The notes under the pieces were generated by a model, which made no database searches, had not been told where the DNA came from, and saw only the letters and a list, made by a program, of their open reading frames with translations. The translations under genes were made by a program, and so were the position numbers. Below, one piece after another: positions 24,747-33,408 of a stretch of DNA of 64,000 bases. This DNA is from Campylobacteraceae bacterium. GTDB taxonomy: Bacteria > Campylobacterota > Campylobacteria > Campylobacterales > Arcobacteraceae. The stretch lies in assembly GCA_013215945.1 (NCBI GenBank), contig JABSOM010000007.1:1-64000 (forward strand), written 5' to 3'. Numbering within the stretch: the stretch's first letter is position 1; each line of letters opens with the position of its first letter.

Positions 24747-26095
24747 TGCCAAAGCATATTTCTAAAATAGTTTATGTATTTGCATTTGTAATGTTTACAA
24801 GTATTTACTTTTTTTATGCTTTTAAAGTTTACTTGCCCAAACAATCTATGAATACTGCTAATTATTTTATTACGAACGAATCGAGTCGACATATATTAAA
24901 GGTTTCTATTTTAAGTGAAAGAGCTTTAAGTGCTTATATAGAAGCACTGGAGTTTAGAAACGAGGATTTATTATACGATAGCATTGATTTAATGACTGCA
25001 GCTGGAGGTTTTTTAATAACCCCCTCTTTTAAAGGAATAAAAGAAGCAAAAAAAGTCATTTCATTGATTGATATGAATATTGTATTAATGGAAGAAAATA
25101 GCTATGATATTTCATCTAGACAACTAAAGATTTTAAAAGAAAATGTGAAAAATGTCAGTAGAATTTCTCAAACCATAGAGATAAAGAAATACAATAATTT
25201 ATTAAAAGGCGTTATTGATAGAGAAAGTAGAATATATGTTTTTTTAATTGGCATTGTTTATTTGGTTTTAAGTGTTATTTTACTGATTTTTTTATTATTG
25301 TTTGTATTATCTAGGAATAAGCGTCTAGAAGATGAAAATTTAAAACAACAAAAGATTTTATTAACACAATCTAAGATGTTGGCCCTTACAGAAATGTTAG
25401 GAAATATTGCCCACCAATGGAGACAGCCTTTATCTGTTATCACCTCTGCTGTAAGTGGTATGAAGTTTGAGCTTGAAGTGCAAGAAGATATATCAAGAGA
25501 ATCAATTCTTCGCTGTAGTGATGCTGTTATGAAACAAGCTTCTTATCTTTCTAAAACTATTGATGATTTTAAAGAGTTTATTGCAGAAGATAACAATGAC
25601 AAAATTGTACAAGTTAGTGATGTTTTTTTAAAACTAGAGAGTTTGGTAGATGAAATGTTTAAAACGAACTCTATAACACTTGTAAAAGATGTAGAAGAAA
25701 ACGTATCTTTAAAACTTAATGATAATATCCTTATTCAAGCTTTTATAAATATTTGTTATAACTCTAAAGATGCATTTGTATTAAATGAAGTTAACAAAGA
25801 GGAGCGTTATTTCTTTATTTCCTGTAAAAAAGATAAGAATAAGGTGACAATTTCTTTAAAAGATACAGCAGGAGGAATAAAAGAAGAAATTATTGACAAA
25901 ATTTTTGAACCTTATTTCACTACTAAACATAAAGCCAGAGGAATTGGAGTTGGTTTATATAAAACCAATGAAATTATTACAAAAAATCTTCTTGGAAGTA
26001 TTGAAGCCAAAAATGCATACTCACATTTAAAGAACAAAGAATATATGGGTGGGGAGTTTATTATAACCTTACCCGCTTTTTTTAAAAGGGCCTAG
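24746..26095 (+). CDS. Membrane sensor histidine kinase
   Basis: 449-aa kinase. TM1 lies at about residues 7-28 and TM2 at about 168-192, enclosing a periplasmic domain of about 135 residues rich in helical leucine/glutamate repeats. A short coiled linker leads to the H-box MLGNIAHQWRQPLSVI with His223, the AHQWRQPL type common in Campylobacterota and Deltaproteobacteria. The ATPase domain has NICYNSKDAF, DTAGGIKEEIIDKIFEPYFTTK and a GIGVGLYKTNEII G-box. No response regulator gene adjoins. It is translationally coupled to the upstream SUOX-like protein. Confidence 0.88.
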   Translation: MPKHISKIVYVFAFVMFTSIYFFYAFKVYLPKQSMNTANYFITNESSRHILKVSILSERALSAYIEALEFRNEDLLYDSIDLMTAAGGFLITPSFKGIKEAKKVISLIDMNIVLMEENSYDISSRQLKILKENVKNVSRISQTIEIKKYNNLLKGVIDRESRIYVFLIGIVYLVLSVILLIFLLLFVLSRNKRLEDENLKQQKILLTQSKMLALTEMLGNIAHQWRQPLSVITSAVSGMKFELEVQEDISRESILRCSDAVMKQASYLSKTIDDFKEFIAEDNNDKIVQVSDVFLKLESLVDEMFKTNSITLVKDVEENVSLKLNDNILIQAFINICYNSKDAFVLNEVNKEERYFFISCKKDKNKVTISLKDTAGGIKEEIIDKIFEPYFTTKHKARGIGVGLYKTNEIITKNLLGSIEAKNAYSHLKNKEYMGGEFIITLPAFFKRA

Positions 26096-26112
26096 TTTGG
26101 GGAAAAGAAAAA

Positions 26113-26140
26113 GGGAAGAACTTCTGTTCTTCCCTATCTT
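26113..26140 (+). terminator. Terminator after the SUOX-like/kinase operon
   Basis: GGGAAGAAC (26113-26121), loop TTCT, GTTCTTCCC (26126-26134): a perfect 9-bp stem followed by TATCTTTT, just downstream of the kinase gene. Confidence 0.75.
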
Positions 26141-26446
26141 TTAAGTACTTAAATAAAACTTTTTATTTAAGTTATCGCAACTTCTGCGAATGTAATTTTA
26201 ATTAGTTATTTAACAATACTAAAAATGAAAAACCTTCTTCATTGACACCTCCATACTGTTTAGGTATAGACAGTATGCGCCTTTTATATTTAAAATAAAC
26301 TTAAATATAAAAAAGATTTTAATATTTTTTATATTAGACCTATACAAAGAATAATATATAAATTATTTTTATACGAATTGTTTTAAAAGTAAAGATTAAG
26401 AGACTCTTTTGTATATTCCTTTTATATTTAATTTTAAAGGCATACT
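26141..26446. promoter_or_regulatory. Intergenic region with one perfect inverted repeat
   Basis: The gap upstream of the zinc-ribbon gene holds CATACTGT (26252-26259) and its exact complement ACAGTATG (26270-26277), separated by 10 bases. TTGACA-like ATTGACAC lies just before it at about 26241. An operator for an unidentified regulator is possible. The rest is featureless A/T-rich sequence. Confidence 0.3.
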
Positions 26447-26686
26447 ATGTTTGTTCCTGTATTTATAAAAGCTGTTCTGGCTATTGTTTTGATTTTGGCT
26501 CTAGGGCTTTTTTTTGTTATAAGTGAAAACGTTTTAATTATTCCTATTGTAATGATTTTGTCTTATCTTAGTACTAAGAATATACTGTGTCCTAAATGCA
26601 AAAAATCATTGTTTAAAACAAAAGAAAATAAGTTAAATGTTTTTATAAAAAAAACCTGTGATAAATGTGGAGAAAATCTTATTTAA
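26447..26686 (+). CDS. Small membrane protein with a C-terminal zinc ribbon
   Basis: 79 aa, no named family recognised. Residues about 5-45 form one or two membrane spans (FIKAVLAIVLILALGLFFVI, then NVLIIPIVMILSYL). The rest carries two CxxC pairs, CPKCKKS and CDKCGE, 20-odd residues apart, which looks like a zinc ribbon facing the cytoplasm. AAAGG seven bases before the ATG supports it as a real gene. It converges with the next small gene. Confidence 0.6.
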   Translation: MFVPVFIKAVLAIVLILALGLFFVISENVLIIPIVMILSYLSTKNILCPKCKKSLFKTKENKLNVFIKKTCDKCGENLI

Positions 26687-26698
26687 ACAAATAATAAG

Positions 26699-27007
26699 CT
26701 ATTTTGCATTTTTACAAATAAGGACTTTTTCATTAAAAAATGTATAGAATTTATTTTTATTTTTTAATAAACTGTCTTTATTTATGGTTTCTTGGACTTT
26801 ATTAAGTGCACAGGCGCAAATATTTTCATTTTTATTGTTTGTATTAATACATTGTTTCATTAGTTTATATTCATCTAATAAAGCATATCTATTGTTGTTT
26901 AACGAACCATCAAGATACATAGCTCCTACAGCCCCAAGCATTAAAATAAAAATAGAAGAAAGAATTACTTTTTTATCTTTTGGTGAAGATGTTTTTTTAT
27001 CAGGCAT
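26699..27007 (-). CDS. Hypothetical membrane-anchored protein
   Basis: 102 aa, function unknown. After a charged start (MPDKKTSSPKDKK) there is one membrane helix at about residues 13-33 (VILSSIFILMLGAVGAMYLDG), then a hydrophilic domain probably in the periplasm. That domain has four cysteines (QCIN, ICACAL, LICK), which could form disulfides. AAGGA before the ATG supports the start. Confidence 0.6.
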   Translation of the reverse strand: MPDKKTSSPKDKKVILSSIFILMLGAVGAMYLDGSLNNNRYALLDEYKLMKQCINTNNKNENICACALNKVQETINKDSLLKNKNKFYTFFNEKVLICKNAK

Positions 27008-27150
27008 TTTATTCCTTTTTAATAAGTTTTAAGAGTCTATCATTAATAATATTATAATTTTATTAGTAATTAAAATTATAATGATTGCAAAAAAACTGTT
27101 TTTTTGTTAGTATATTTGTATTAGAAGTTAGATTAAAAACAGGAGACAAA

Positions 27151-27999
27151 ATGATTGTATTTATTGATGGAGAATATGTAAAAGAAGAAGATGCAAAAGT
27201 ATCTGTAAATGACAGAGCTTATGTTTTCGCTGATGGTGCTTATGAGGGCTTTCGTGTTTATAATGAAAAAATATTTAAATATGAAGAACATAAAATACGT
27301 TTTCAGCGAAGTTTAGATGAATTACGAATTGATCATGTTATAAACAATGAAATACAAGATATTTACGAAGAATTAAAAAAAGTAAATAATTATGAAAATG
27401 TAGAATGTTTTTATTATATGCATATTACAAGAGGGCAAAGTCCTAGAGCACATGCTTTTCCTAGTAAAAAAACCAAAGTAGGTATTTATGCTTTTTTAAT
27501 GCCCAAAGCATTAAATATAAGAAACTATGATGAAGGAATATCTGTATGTACTGTTCCTGATAACAGATGGGCAAGATGTGATATCAAATGTATTTCCTTG
27601 ATTGCAAATTGTCTTGCAAGCCAAATTGCTGTTGAAAATGATTGTGCAGAGGCTCTCTTTGTACACGATGGTGTAATTACAGAAGGAACAAAAACAAATG
27701 TATGTTTTGTTAAAAACAATGAAGTGTATACTCATGCCAAAACAAATAGGATTTTAGCTGGGGTTACACGAAATACCCTTCTTGAATTATGTGTGAAAAA
27801 TGGAATTACTGTTCATGAGTTTCCTTTAACGCTTGATAAATTAAAAGATATGGATGAAGCATTTTTAACAGGTACTACAGAAGAATTAACACCTATTATT
27901 ACAATAGATGGTAAAAAAGTAGGTTCTGGAAAAGTGGGTAGTTTAACTAAAAAATTACAAAAGATATTTAAAGAAGAAGTTAACAGATATTCTTATTAA
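27151..27999 (+). CDS. dat: D-amino acid transaminase
   Basis: 282-aa class IV (fold-type IV) PLP aminotransferase. It matches the Bacillus D-alanine transaminase closely in its active-site residues, one position shifted: Tyr32, Arg99, His101 (RGQSPRAHAFP) and Schiff-base Lys146 in ARCDIKCISL. TTEELTPIITIDGKKVGSGKVG is the phosphate-binding C-terminal block. The frame is open to 27085, but ATG 27151 has AGGAGACAAA before it and gives the normal N-terminus MIVFIDGEYV. The likely role is interconverting D-alanine and D-glutamate for peptidoglycan; a branched-chain aminotransferase is less likely because of the RxH motif. Confidence 0.9.
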   Translation: MIVFIDGEYVKEEDAKVSVNDRAYVFADGAYEGFRVYNEKIFKYEEHKIRFQRSLDELRIDHVINNEIQDIYEELKKVNNYENVECFYYMHITRGQSPRAHAFPSKKTKVGIYAFLMPKALNIRNYDEGISVCTVPDNRWARCDIKCISLIANCLASQIAVENDCAEALFVHDGVITEGTKTNVCFVKNNEVYTHAKTNRILAGVTRNTLLELCVKNGITVHEFPLTLDKLKDMDEAFLTGTTEELTPIITIDGKKVGSGKVGSLTKKLQKIFKEEVNRYSY

Positions 28000-28002
28000 A
28001 AT

Positions 28003-28022
28003 AAAGAAGCTAAAGCTTCTTT
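28003..28022. terminator. Bidirectional terminator between convergent genes
   Basis: AAAGAAGCT (28003-28011), loop AA, AGCTTCTTT (28014-28022), flanked by A/T runs on both sides, between the D-amino acid transaminase and the symporter gene. Confidence 0.75.
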
Positions 28023-28035
28023 ATTCTTTTGGATG

Positions 28036-29397
28036 TTAATTTGACGTTTGAGTTTTAGAAATTATATCTTGCATTTCTTTTTCTACATCTTTTGAAATCT
28101 CTAAATCTTTATCGCTAATTAATCCAGCATCAGGGTCATTAAATACACTTTCATCAAATTTCCCTTCACTTTTAGCAACAATCACAGAAACAACAGCATC
28201 CCCAGATACATTAACAGCTGTTCTCATCATGTCCATTAATCTATCTACTCCTAAAATCAGACCAATTCCTTCAACGGGAAGACCCACTTGAGCAAATACC
28301 ATGGATAACATAATCAAACCAACACCAGGAACTCCTGCCGTTCCAATGGAAGCTAAAACAGACATTAAAATGACTGTTAAATAACCAGCTATTCCTAATT
28401 CCACCCCATAAACATTAGCAATAAATACAGTAGCAACTCCTTGCATAATGGCTGTTCCATCCATATTAATAGTAGCTCCAAAAGGAACAGTGAAAGAACC
28501 AACAGAGTTATTTACTCCTAGTTTTTTAGTAACAACTTCAAGTGTTACTGGAATGGTGGCATTTGAACTTGAGGTAGAAAAAGCAAATATTTGTGCAGCT
28601 CTTAGTTTTTTCATTAAAATTGAAATACTTAAACCCCTTGTGAATACTTTAAATACAATCATTAATGTAATGAATAAATGAATAGCTAAAGCAGACATAA
28701 GTACTAAAACATATCCTGCTAAATCAACTAATAATGACAATCCCAAATTAGATATTGCTTTTGCTATTAACGCAAAAACAGCATAGGGTGCGATACTCAT
28801 AATAATGTTTACCATGTTCATCATTACTTCATTTAACAATTCAACACCTTCAACAATTTTTTTCGCTTTATGTCCCATCATTAAAACTGAGATACCAAAA
28901 ATAATTGCAAAAAAGATAATTTGTAACATTTTGCCAAAAGCAAGAGCATTTACTGCATTACTCGGAATAATATCTATTAGTACTTGACTTAAAGCAGGTG
29001 CTTCTTTGGCTGTAAATGTAGCTGTACTAACAAGATTTGCACCTTCTCCAGGAGCAACAATTGCTGCAATTGTAATAGCCATAGCAATTGCTATTGCTGT
29101 GGTTAACATATACAAAGAAAAAGCTTTCCCTCCTACTTTTCCAAGAGTAGCAACATTTCCAATACCACAGACACCTGATATAAGTGAGAATAGAACCAAG
29201 GGAACTACTAACATTTTTAAAGCAGTAACAAACATCTTTCCAGCAATATGAAAAGCACCATTTACGACATATTCATTTACAAATGAACCACTTTGATTTA
29301 AACCACTAGTATTGATAATTAAACCAACAATAATACCAAGTAACATTCCAACAAGTACTTTCGCGGTTAAACTCATTTTATTTTTTTCTCTTGACAC
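28036..29397 (-). CDS. Dicarboxylate/amino acid:cation symporter
   Basis: 453-aa inner-membrane protein of the DAACS (SLC1/GltPh-like) family, taking up C4-dicarboxylates, glutamate/aspartate or a neutral amino acid with Na+ or H+. The HP1 hairpin reads FAFSTSSSNATIPVTLEV, TM7 carries GATINMDGTAIMQG, and HP2 carries IGTAGVPGVGLIML, followed by DRLMDMMRTAVNVSGDAV in TM8. All transport-site motifs are intact. The C-terminal tail is acidic and cytoplasmic. The Thr-rich HP1 and NMDGTA do not decide the substrate. Confidence 0.92.
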   Translation of the reverse strand: MSREKNKMSLTAKVLVGMLLGIIVGLIINTSGLNQSGSFVNEYVVNGAFHIAGKMFVTALKMLVVPLVLFSLISGVCGIGNVATLGKVGGKAFSLYMLTTAIAIAMAITIAAIVAPGEGANLVSTATFTAKEAPALSQVLIDIIPSNAVNALAFGKMLQIIFFAIIFGISVLMMGHKAKKIVEGVELLNEVMMNMVNIIMSIAPYAVFALIAKAISNLGLSLLVDLAGYVLVLMSALAIHLFITLMIVFKVFTRGLSISILMKKLRAAQIFAFSTSSSNATIPVTLEVVTKKLGVNNSVGSFTVPFGATINMDGTAIMQGVATVFIANVYGVELGIAGYLTVILMSVLASIGTAGVPGVGLIMLSMVFAQVGLPVEGIGLILGVDRLMDMMRTAVNVSGDAVVSVIVAKSEGKFDESVFNDPDAGLISDKDLEISKDVEKEMQDIISKTQTSN

Positions 29398-29562
29398 AAT
29401 TTATCCTTTAGAGCAATTTAGATGTTAGTTTATTGCAAGAAAGATTATATAATATTAAGTTATAACTTATAAAGTTATTTATTAAACTTAACAAAAGTAA
29501 TGGAGTTCAAAGTGTTAGAAGGGGGAATCTTAGAATATTTTAGCCATAGATATAATAAGGTT

Positions 29563-30132
29563 TTACAATAAGAGTAAAGATTCTAAATGCATTTGTAAGT
29601 ATTCATCACTGCTAGGGTGTTTGTATTTATAAAAGTTCATTCCTCTAATAATCAAAGCAATTTCAAAATCTTCTTTATTAAACTTTTCTAAATAAAAATG
29701 CGATTTCATAAATTTGTCTTGATAATTCTCAAAGAGTTCATTATGAAAAGATGGATTTATTTTCCCATCATTAATTATGTTTGAACCACTTTCTAATGCC
29801 GGACAGTTTGTATCAATATAGATATCATTTGATGGGCTAGGACTTAAGGGATAGTTTTTGCAAACGTTTGGGCGTTTATCATAAATAGTGCAGATGTTAT
29901 TTTTAATATAAACACAGTGTTCTGTGACTCTTGAAATAATTAAATTAGCTTTTAAATATCCCATCTCACTAAATGAAAATAAAATGACAAAGTGTTTATA
30001 TACTTTTTCAAATTCATCTATTGTTAGTTCTGAGAAATTAGAACCATATAAACCAGAACAGCATTTCGCACCACAGCCATCACAAGAAGAAAAAGAAAAA
30101 GATTTATTTTCTATACTTACAAAATTTTTCAT
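29563..30132 (-). CDS. YkgJ-family cysteine cluster protein
   Basis: 189-aa protein with the UPF0153/YkgJ arrangement of cysteines likely to bind zinc or an iron-sulfur cluster: CDGCGAKCCSG near residue 18, CVYIKNNICTIYDKRPNVCKNYPLSPSP in the middle, and a final NCPAL. Function of the family is unsettled. It stands alone between a symporter and glmS. Confidence 0.85.
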   Translation of the reverse strand: MKNFVSIENKSFSFSSCDGCGAKCCSGLYGSNFSELTIDEFEKVYKHFVILFSFSEMGYLKANLIISRVTEHCVYIKNNICTIYDKRPNVCKNYPLSPSPSNDIYIDTNCPALESGSNIINDGKINPSFHNELFENYQDKFMKSHFYLEKFNKEDFEIALIIRGMNFYKYKHPSSDEYLQMHLESLLLL

Positions 30133-30268
30133 AAAGCATAGTATAATAAAGTATTTTTAAGTCTAATTAAAATGTATTTTAAGCTTTTAAGTTTTACTCA
30201 AAAAACAAGCGCTTCTTTAGCATATTTTATATATAATTGCGGATTAAAAAAAATGAGGTTTGTATAAT

Positions 30269-32065
30269 ATGTGTGGAATTGTTGGATATATTGGAAATAA
30301 AAATACACAAGATTTATTATTAGATGGTTTGCGTGAGCTTGAGTACAGAGGTTATGATTCTACTGGTATTGCATTATTAAATAAAAATGAAATAAAAGTA
30401 TATAAAGCCTTAGGGAAATTAAAAAACCTTGAAGCAAAAGTTCAAAATGATAAAGATTTTCCAATAGGAATTGGACATACAAGATGGGCAACACATGGAA
30501 AACCAACAGAATTAAATGCCCACCCACATATGGCAAAATACTCTTGTGTGGTTCACAATGGTATTATTGAAAACTACAAAGAAATAAAAGAAAATTTAAT
30601 TAAAGAAGGGCATAAGTTTGTATCTCAAACAGATACTGAAGTAATTGTTCATTTATTTGAATACTTTTATAATAAAAATCCTGATTCCAAAGCTGCTTTT
30701 CTAAATACAATAAAAGAGCTTCGTGGGGCTTATTCTATACTTATCATTTCAAAATTAGATCCCGATAAGATTTTCTTTTTTAAGCATGGCACACCTTTAA
30801 TAGTAGCAAACGGAAACGAAGAAGGGGAAGTGCTTTTTTCTTCAACTGATGCTCCTTTGATTGGTTTATGTAAAGATGTTGTTTATTTAGAAGATGGTAT
30901 GGGTGGTATTGCTTCGTCTGAAGGCATAGAGTTTTTTTCTGAGGATATTGTTTGGGCCAGTCTTCCAACATCAAAACAATATGCGCAAAAAGACGGTTAC
31001 CGATTTTTTATGGAAAAAGAAATATACGAACAAAGTAATGTTGTAAGTGATGCACTTTTAGGAAGACTGGGAGAGAATGAAATACATTTTGATGAATTTG
31101 ACTCAAGTATTATTGAAAATATTGATGAAATTAAAATTTGCGCCTGTGGTACCTCTTACCATGCAGGGTTAACTGCTTCGTATTTATTTGAGCGTTTAAC
31201 AAAAATCAGGTGTTCAGTAGAAATTGCTTCTGAATTTAGATATAAAGAGCCTTTATTAAGTAAACGTACTTTATTTTTAGTGGTTTCTCAAAGTGGAGAA
31301 ACGGCTGATACCCTTGAAGCTTTAAAAATGGCAAAAAAAGCTGGTTTAAAAACATTGGTTGTTTGTAATGTGGATAATTCATCTATGACACGCGTTGCTG
31401 ATACTACTGTATTAACACGAGCTGGAATTGAAAAAGGAGTAGCTTCAACCAAAGCTTTCTCAACACAAACTGCTGTTTTATGGATGATGGCTTTGTATTT
31501 TGCAAAATATAAAAATACTATAAGTAGTGAAAAATTAGAAAAAGAATTGCATGCTTTAAGAGAAGTACCACAGGCTTTGATTATTAGTGATGAAATGCAT
31601 GAAAAAACCAAACGTTTATCTAAGAGATATTTACATGGACATGGTTTTTTCTTTATAGGAAGAGATGTATTTTTTCCTTTAGCACTAGAAGGCGCATTAA
31701 AATTAAAAGAAATTTCGTATTTACATGCTGAGGGTTATCCTTCTGGTGAAATGAAACATGGACCTATTGCTTTAGCTGATCCTGAATTATTCACCATAGC
31801 ATTAATGCCAGAAAATCTTTTATATGAAAAAATTAAATCCAATGTGGAAGAGTTAAGTGCAAGAGACAGTACTATTTGTACTATTTCCCCTCTTGATTTT
31901 GATTTAAGCGATGATTTTATTAAAACAAAAAAAACAAATCATTATATGCTTGAGTTTTTTGAAATGTTAGTGGCTTTGCAGTTATTATCAATGGAAATCT
32001 CAGTAAGACTTGGAAATGACGTAGATATGCCAAGAAATTTGGCGAAATCAGTTACTGTAGAATAA
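30269..32065 (+). CDS. glmS: Glutamine--fructose-6-phosphate aminotransferase
   Basis: 598-aa enzyme making glucosamine-6-phosphate for peptidoglycan and lipopolysaccharide. Translation begins at ATG 30269, giving MCGIVGYIG so that Cys becomes the N-terminal nucleophile after Met removal; an upstream in-frame start at 30260 would block this. The glutaminase half has GHTRWATHG and NAHPH. Two SIS domains follow (CGTSYHAGLTASYLFE; VSQSGETADTLEALKMAK; GRDVFFPLALEGALKLKEISYLHAEGYPSGEMKHGPIAL), ending in PRNLAKSVTVE, the family's conserved C-terminus. There is no glmS ribozyme upstream. Confidence 0.96.
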   Translation: MCGIVGYIGNKNTQDLLLDGLRELEYRGYDSTGIALLNKNEIKVYKALGKLKNLEAKVQNDKDFPIGIGHTRWATHGKPTELNAHPHMAKYSCVVHNGIIENYKEIKENLIKEGHKFVSQTDTEVIVHLFEYFYNKNPDSKAAFLNTIKELRGAYSILIISKLDPDKIFFFKHGTPLIVANGNEEGEVLFSSTDAPLIGLCKDVVYLEDGMGGIASSEGIEFFSEDIVWASLPTSKQYAQKDGYRFFMEKEIYEQSNVVSDALLGRLGENEIHFDEFDSSIIENIDEIKICACGTSYHAGLTASYLFERLTKIRCSVEIASEFRYKEPLLSKRTLFLVVSQSGETADTLEALKMAKKAGLKTLVVCNVDNSSMTRVADTTVLTRAGIEKGVASTKAFSTQTAVLWMMALYFAKYKNTISSEKLEKELHALREVPQALIISDEMHEKTKRLSKRYLHGHGFFFIGRDVFFPLALEGALKLKEISYLHAEGYPSGEMKHGPIALADPELFTIALMPENLLYEKIKSNVEELSARDSTICTISPLDFDLSDDFIKTKKTNHYMLEFFEMLVALQLLSMEISVRLGNDVDMPRNLAKSVTVE

Positions 32066-32178
32066 CTATTCTACAAATTGTTTAAAATCGTGCTGGAGTA
32101 TTTCTTATTTTTTCTCCAGCTCTAATGTAATTAAAAATAATGGAAAACAAACATGGAAAACCATAAAGGAAAACAAAA
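32066..32178 (+). promoter_or_regulatory. glmS-metK gap: stem-loop and duplicated metK start
   Basis: GCTGGAG (32092-32098) pairs with CTCCAGC (32114-32120) around a T-rich 15-base loop; there is no T-tail, so terminator activity is doubtful. Next, ATGGAAAACAAA occurs at 32140 and again at the metK start 32179, exactly 39 bases apart and in frame. The first copy gives a tiny ORF MENKHGKP followed by TAA. The second is used because AAGGA (32166-32170) precedes it. The duplication may be decay or a small regulatory uORF. No SAM riboswitch fold was recognised. Confidence 0.4.
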
Positions 32179-33390
32179 ATGGAAAACAAAAGTCAATATT
32201 TATTTACAAGTGAAGTAGTAGCACCTGGACATCCTGATAAATGTGCAGATATTATTGCTGATAGTATTGTTGATAGATTAATAATAGAAGATTCAACTTC
32301 AAGAGTTGCTTCAGAAGTATTTGTTGCTGGAAAGCATATTATTATTGGTGGAGAAGTTAAATCTAAGGCAAAATTATCAAACGATGATTATGTTGCTTTG
32401 GTTAAAAAAACGCTTGCTAAAATAGGATATGATGGAAAAAGTGCTTTTACAAAAGAGCAGTGTTTACATCCAGATGACATACAAGTACAAGTATTATTAA
32501 ATCAACAAAGCCCTGATATTAACCAAGGAGTAGATCAAGACTCTGGTGAAATTGGAGCAGGAGATCAAGGAATTATGTTTGGTTTCGCATCAGTTGAAAC
32601 AGCTGATTATATGCCAGCTGCAATCACTTATGCTCGAATGTTAAGCGATAAAGTATATAATTATGCGCTGGCTCATAATCATAAACTGGGTGTTGATATT
32701 AAAACACAAGTTACGCTAGATTATGGAAACAAAGAAAACTTTGAAAATTGTAAACCTCAAAAAATTCATACTATTGTAGTTTCTGCACCTTCTGTTGAAG
32801 CTATGGATATAGTAGAAGTGAGAGCTTTAATTCAAGGGTTAATTGATGATACAGGATTACCAACAGATTTATATGATCCTAAAAATACAATTATTCATAT
32901 CAATCCTACAGGAAGATATGTAAATCATTCCTCTTTACATGATTCTGGATTAACAGGAAGAAAACTTATTGTTGATTCTTTTGGGGGTTATGCACCAATT
33001 GGTGGAGGAGCTCAAAGTTCTAAAGATTATACAAAAGTTGATAGGTCTGGTTTATATGCGGCACGTTGGATTGCTAAACATATAGTTGCAGCAGGACTTG
33101 CATTAAAATGTAATGTTCAGCTATCATATGCAATTGGAGTAGCACGGCCTACTTCTGTATCTGTAGATACTTTCGGAACATATTCAAGTGTTAATGATGA
33201 TGTATTATCTTCTTTTGTACTGGATACTTTTGCTTTAACTCCTAAATGGATTACTGATAAATTTAATTTAGATAAACCAAGTGCAGAAACATTTCTTTAT
33301 GCTGATGTTGCAGCACGTGGTCAAGTTGGTCAAAGTGATTATCCTTGGGAAAAACTAGATGAATTAGAAAAATTTGAAGCTATAAAATAA
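32179..33390 (+). CDS. metK: S-adenosylmethionine synthetase
   Basis: 403-aa enzyme making SAM from methionine and ATP. Motifs: SEVVAPGHPDKCADIIADSIVD (about residues 10-31), GEIGAGDQGIMFGFA (signature, about 126-140), and the glycine-rich DSFGGYAPIGGGAQSSKDYTKVDRSGLYAARW P-loop-like block (about 265-297). Metal and K+ site residues lie in these segments. The start at 32179 follows AAGGA. It is the first of a run of same-strand genes with short gaps down to ftsH. Confidence 0.96.
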   Translation: MENKSQYLFTSEVVAPGHPDKCADIIADSIVDRLIIEDSTSRVASEVFVAGKHIIIGGEVKSKAKLSNDDYVALVKKTLAKIGYDGKSAFTKEQCLHPDDIQVQVLLNQQSPDINQGVDQDSGEIGAGDQGIMFGFASVETADYMPAAITYARMLSDKVYNYALAHNHKLGVDIKTQVTLDYGNKENFENCKPQKIHTIVVSAPSVEAMDIVEVRALIQGLIDDTGLPTDLYDPKNTIIHINPTGRYVNHSSLHDSGLTGRKLIVDSFGGYAPIGGGAQSSKDYTKVDRSGLYAARWIAKHIVAAGLALKCNVQLSYAIGVARPTSVSVDTFGTYSSVNDDVLSSFVLDTFALTPKWITDKFNLDKPSAETFLYADVAARGQVGQSDYPWEKLDELEKFEAIK

Positions 33391-33408
33391 ATACTATAAG
33401 GATATACA

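Noticed and set aside
32092-32120. Stem-loop after glmS as a SAM riboswitch or terminator
   Set aside because: No SAM-I/II/III consensus can be seen, and no T-tail follows; kept only as a stem-loop within the gap.
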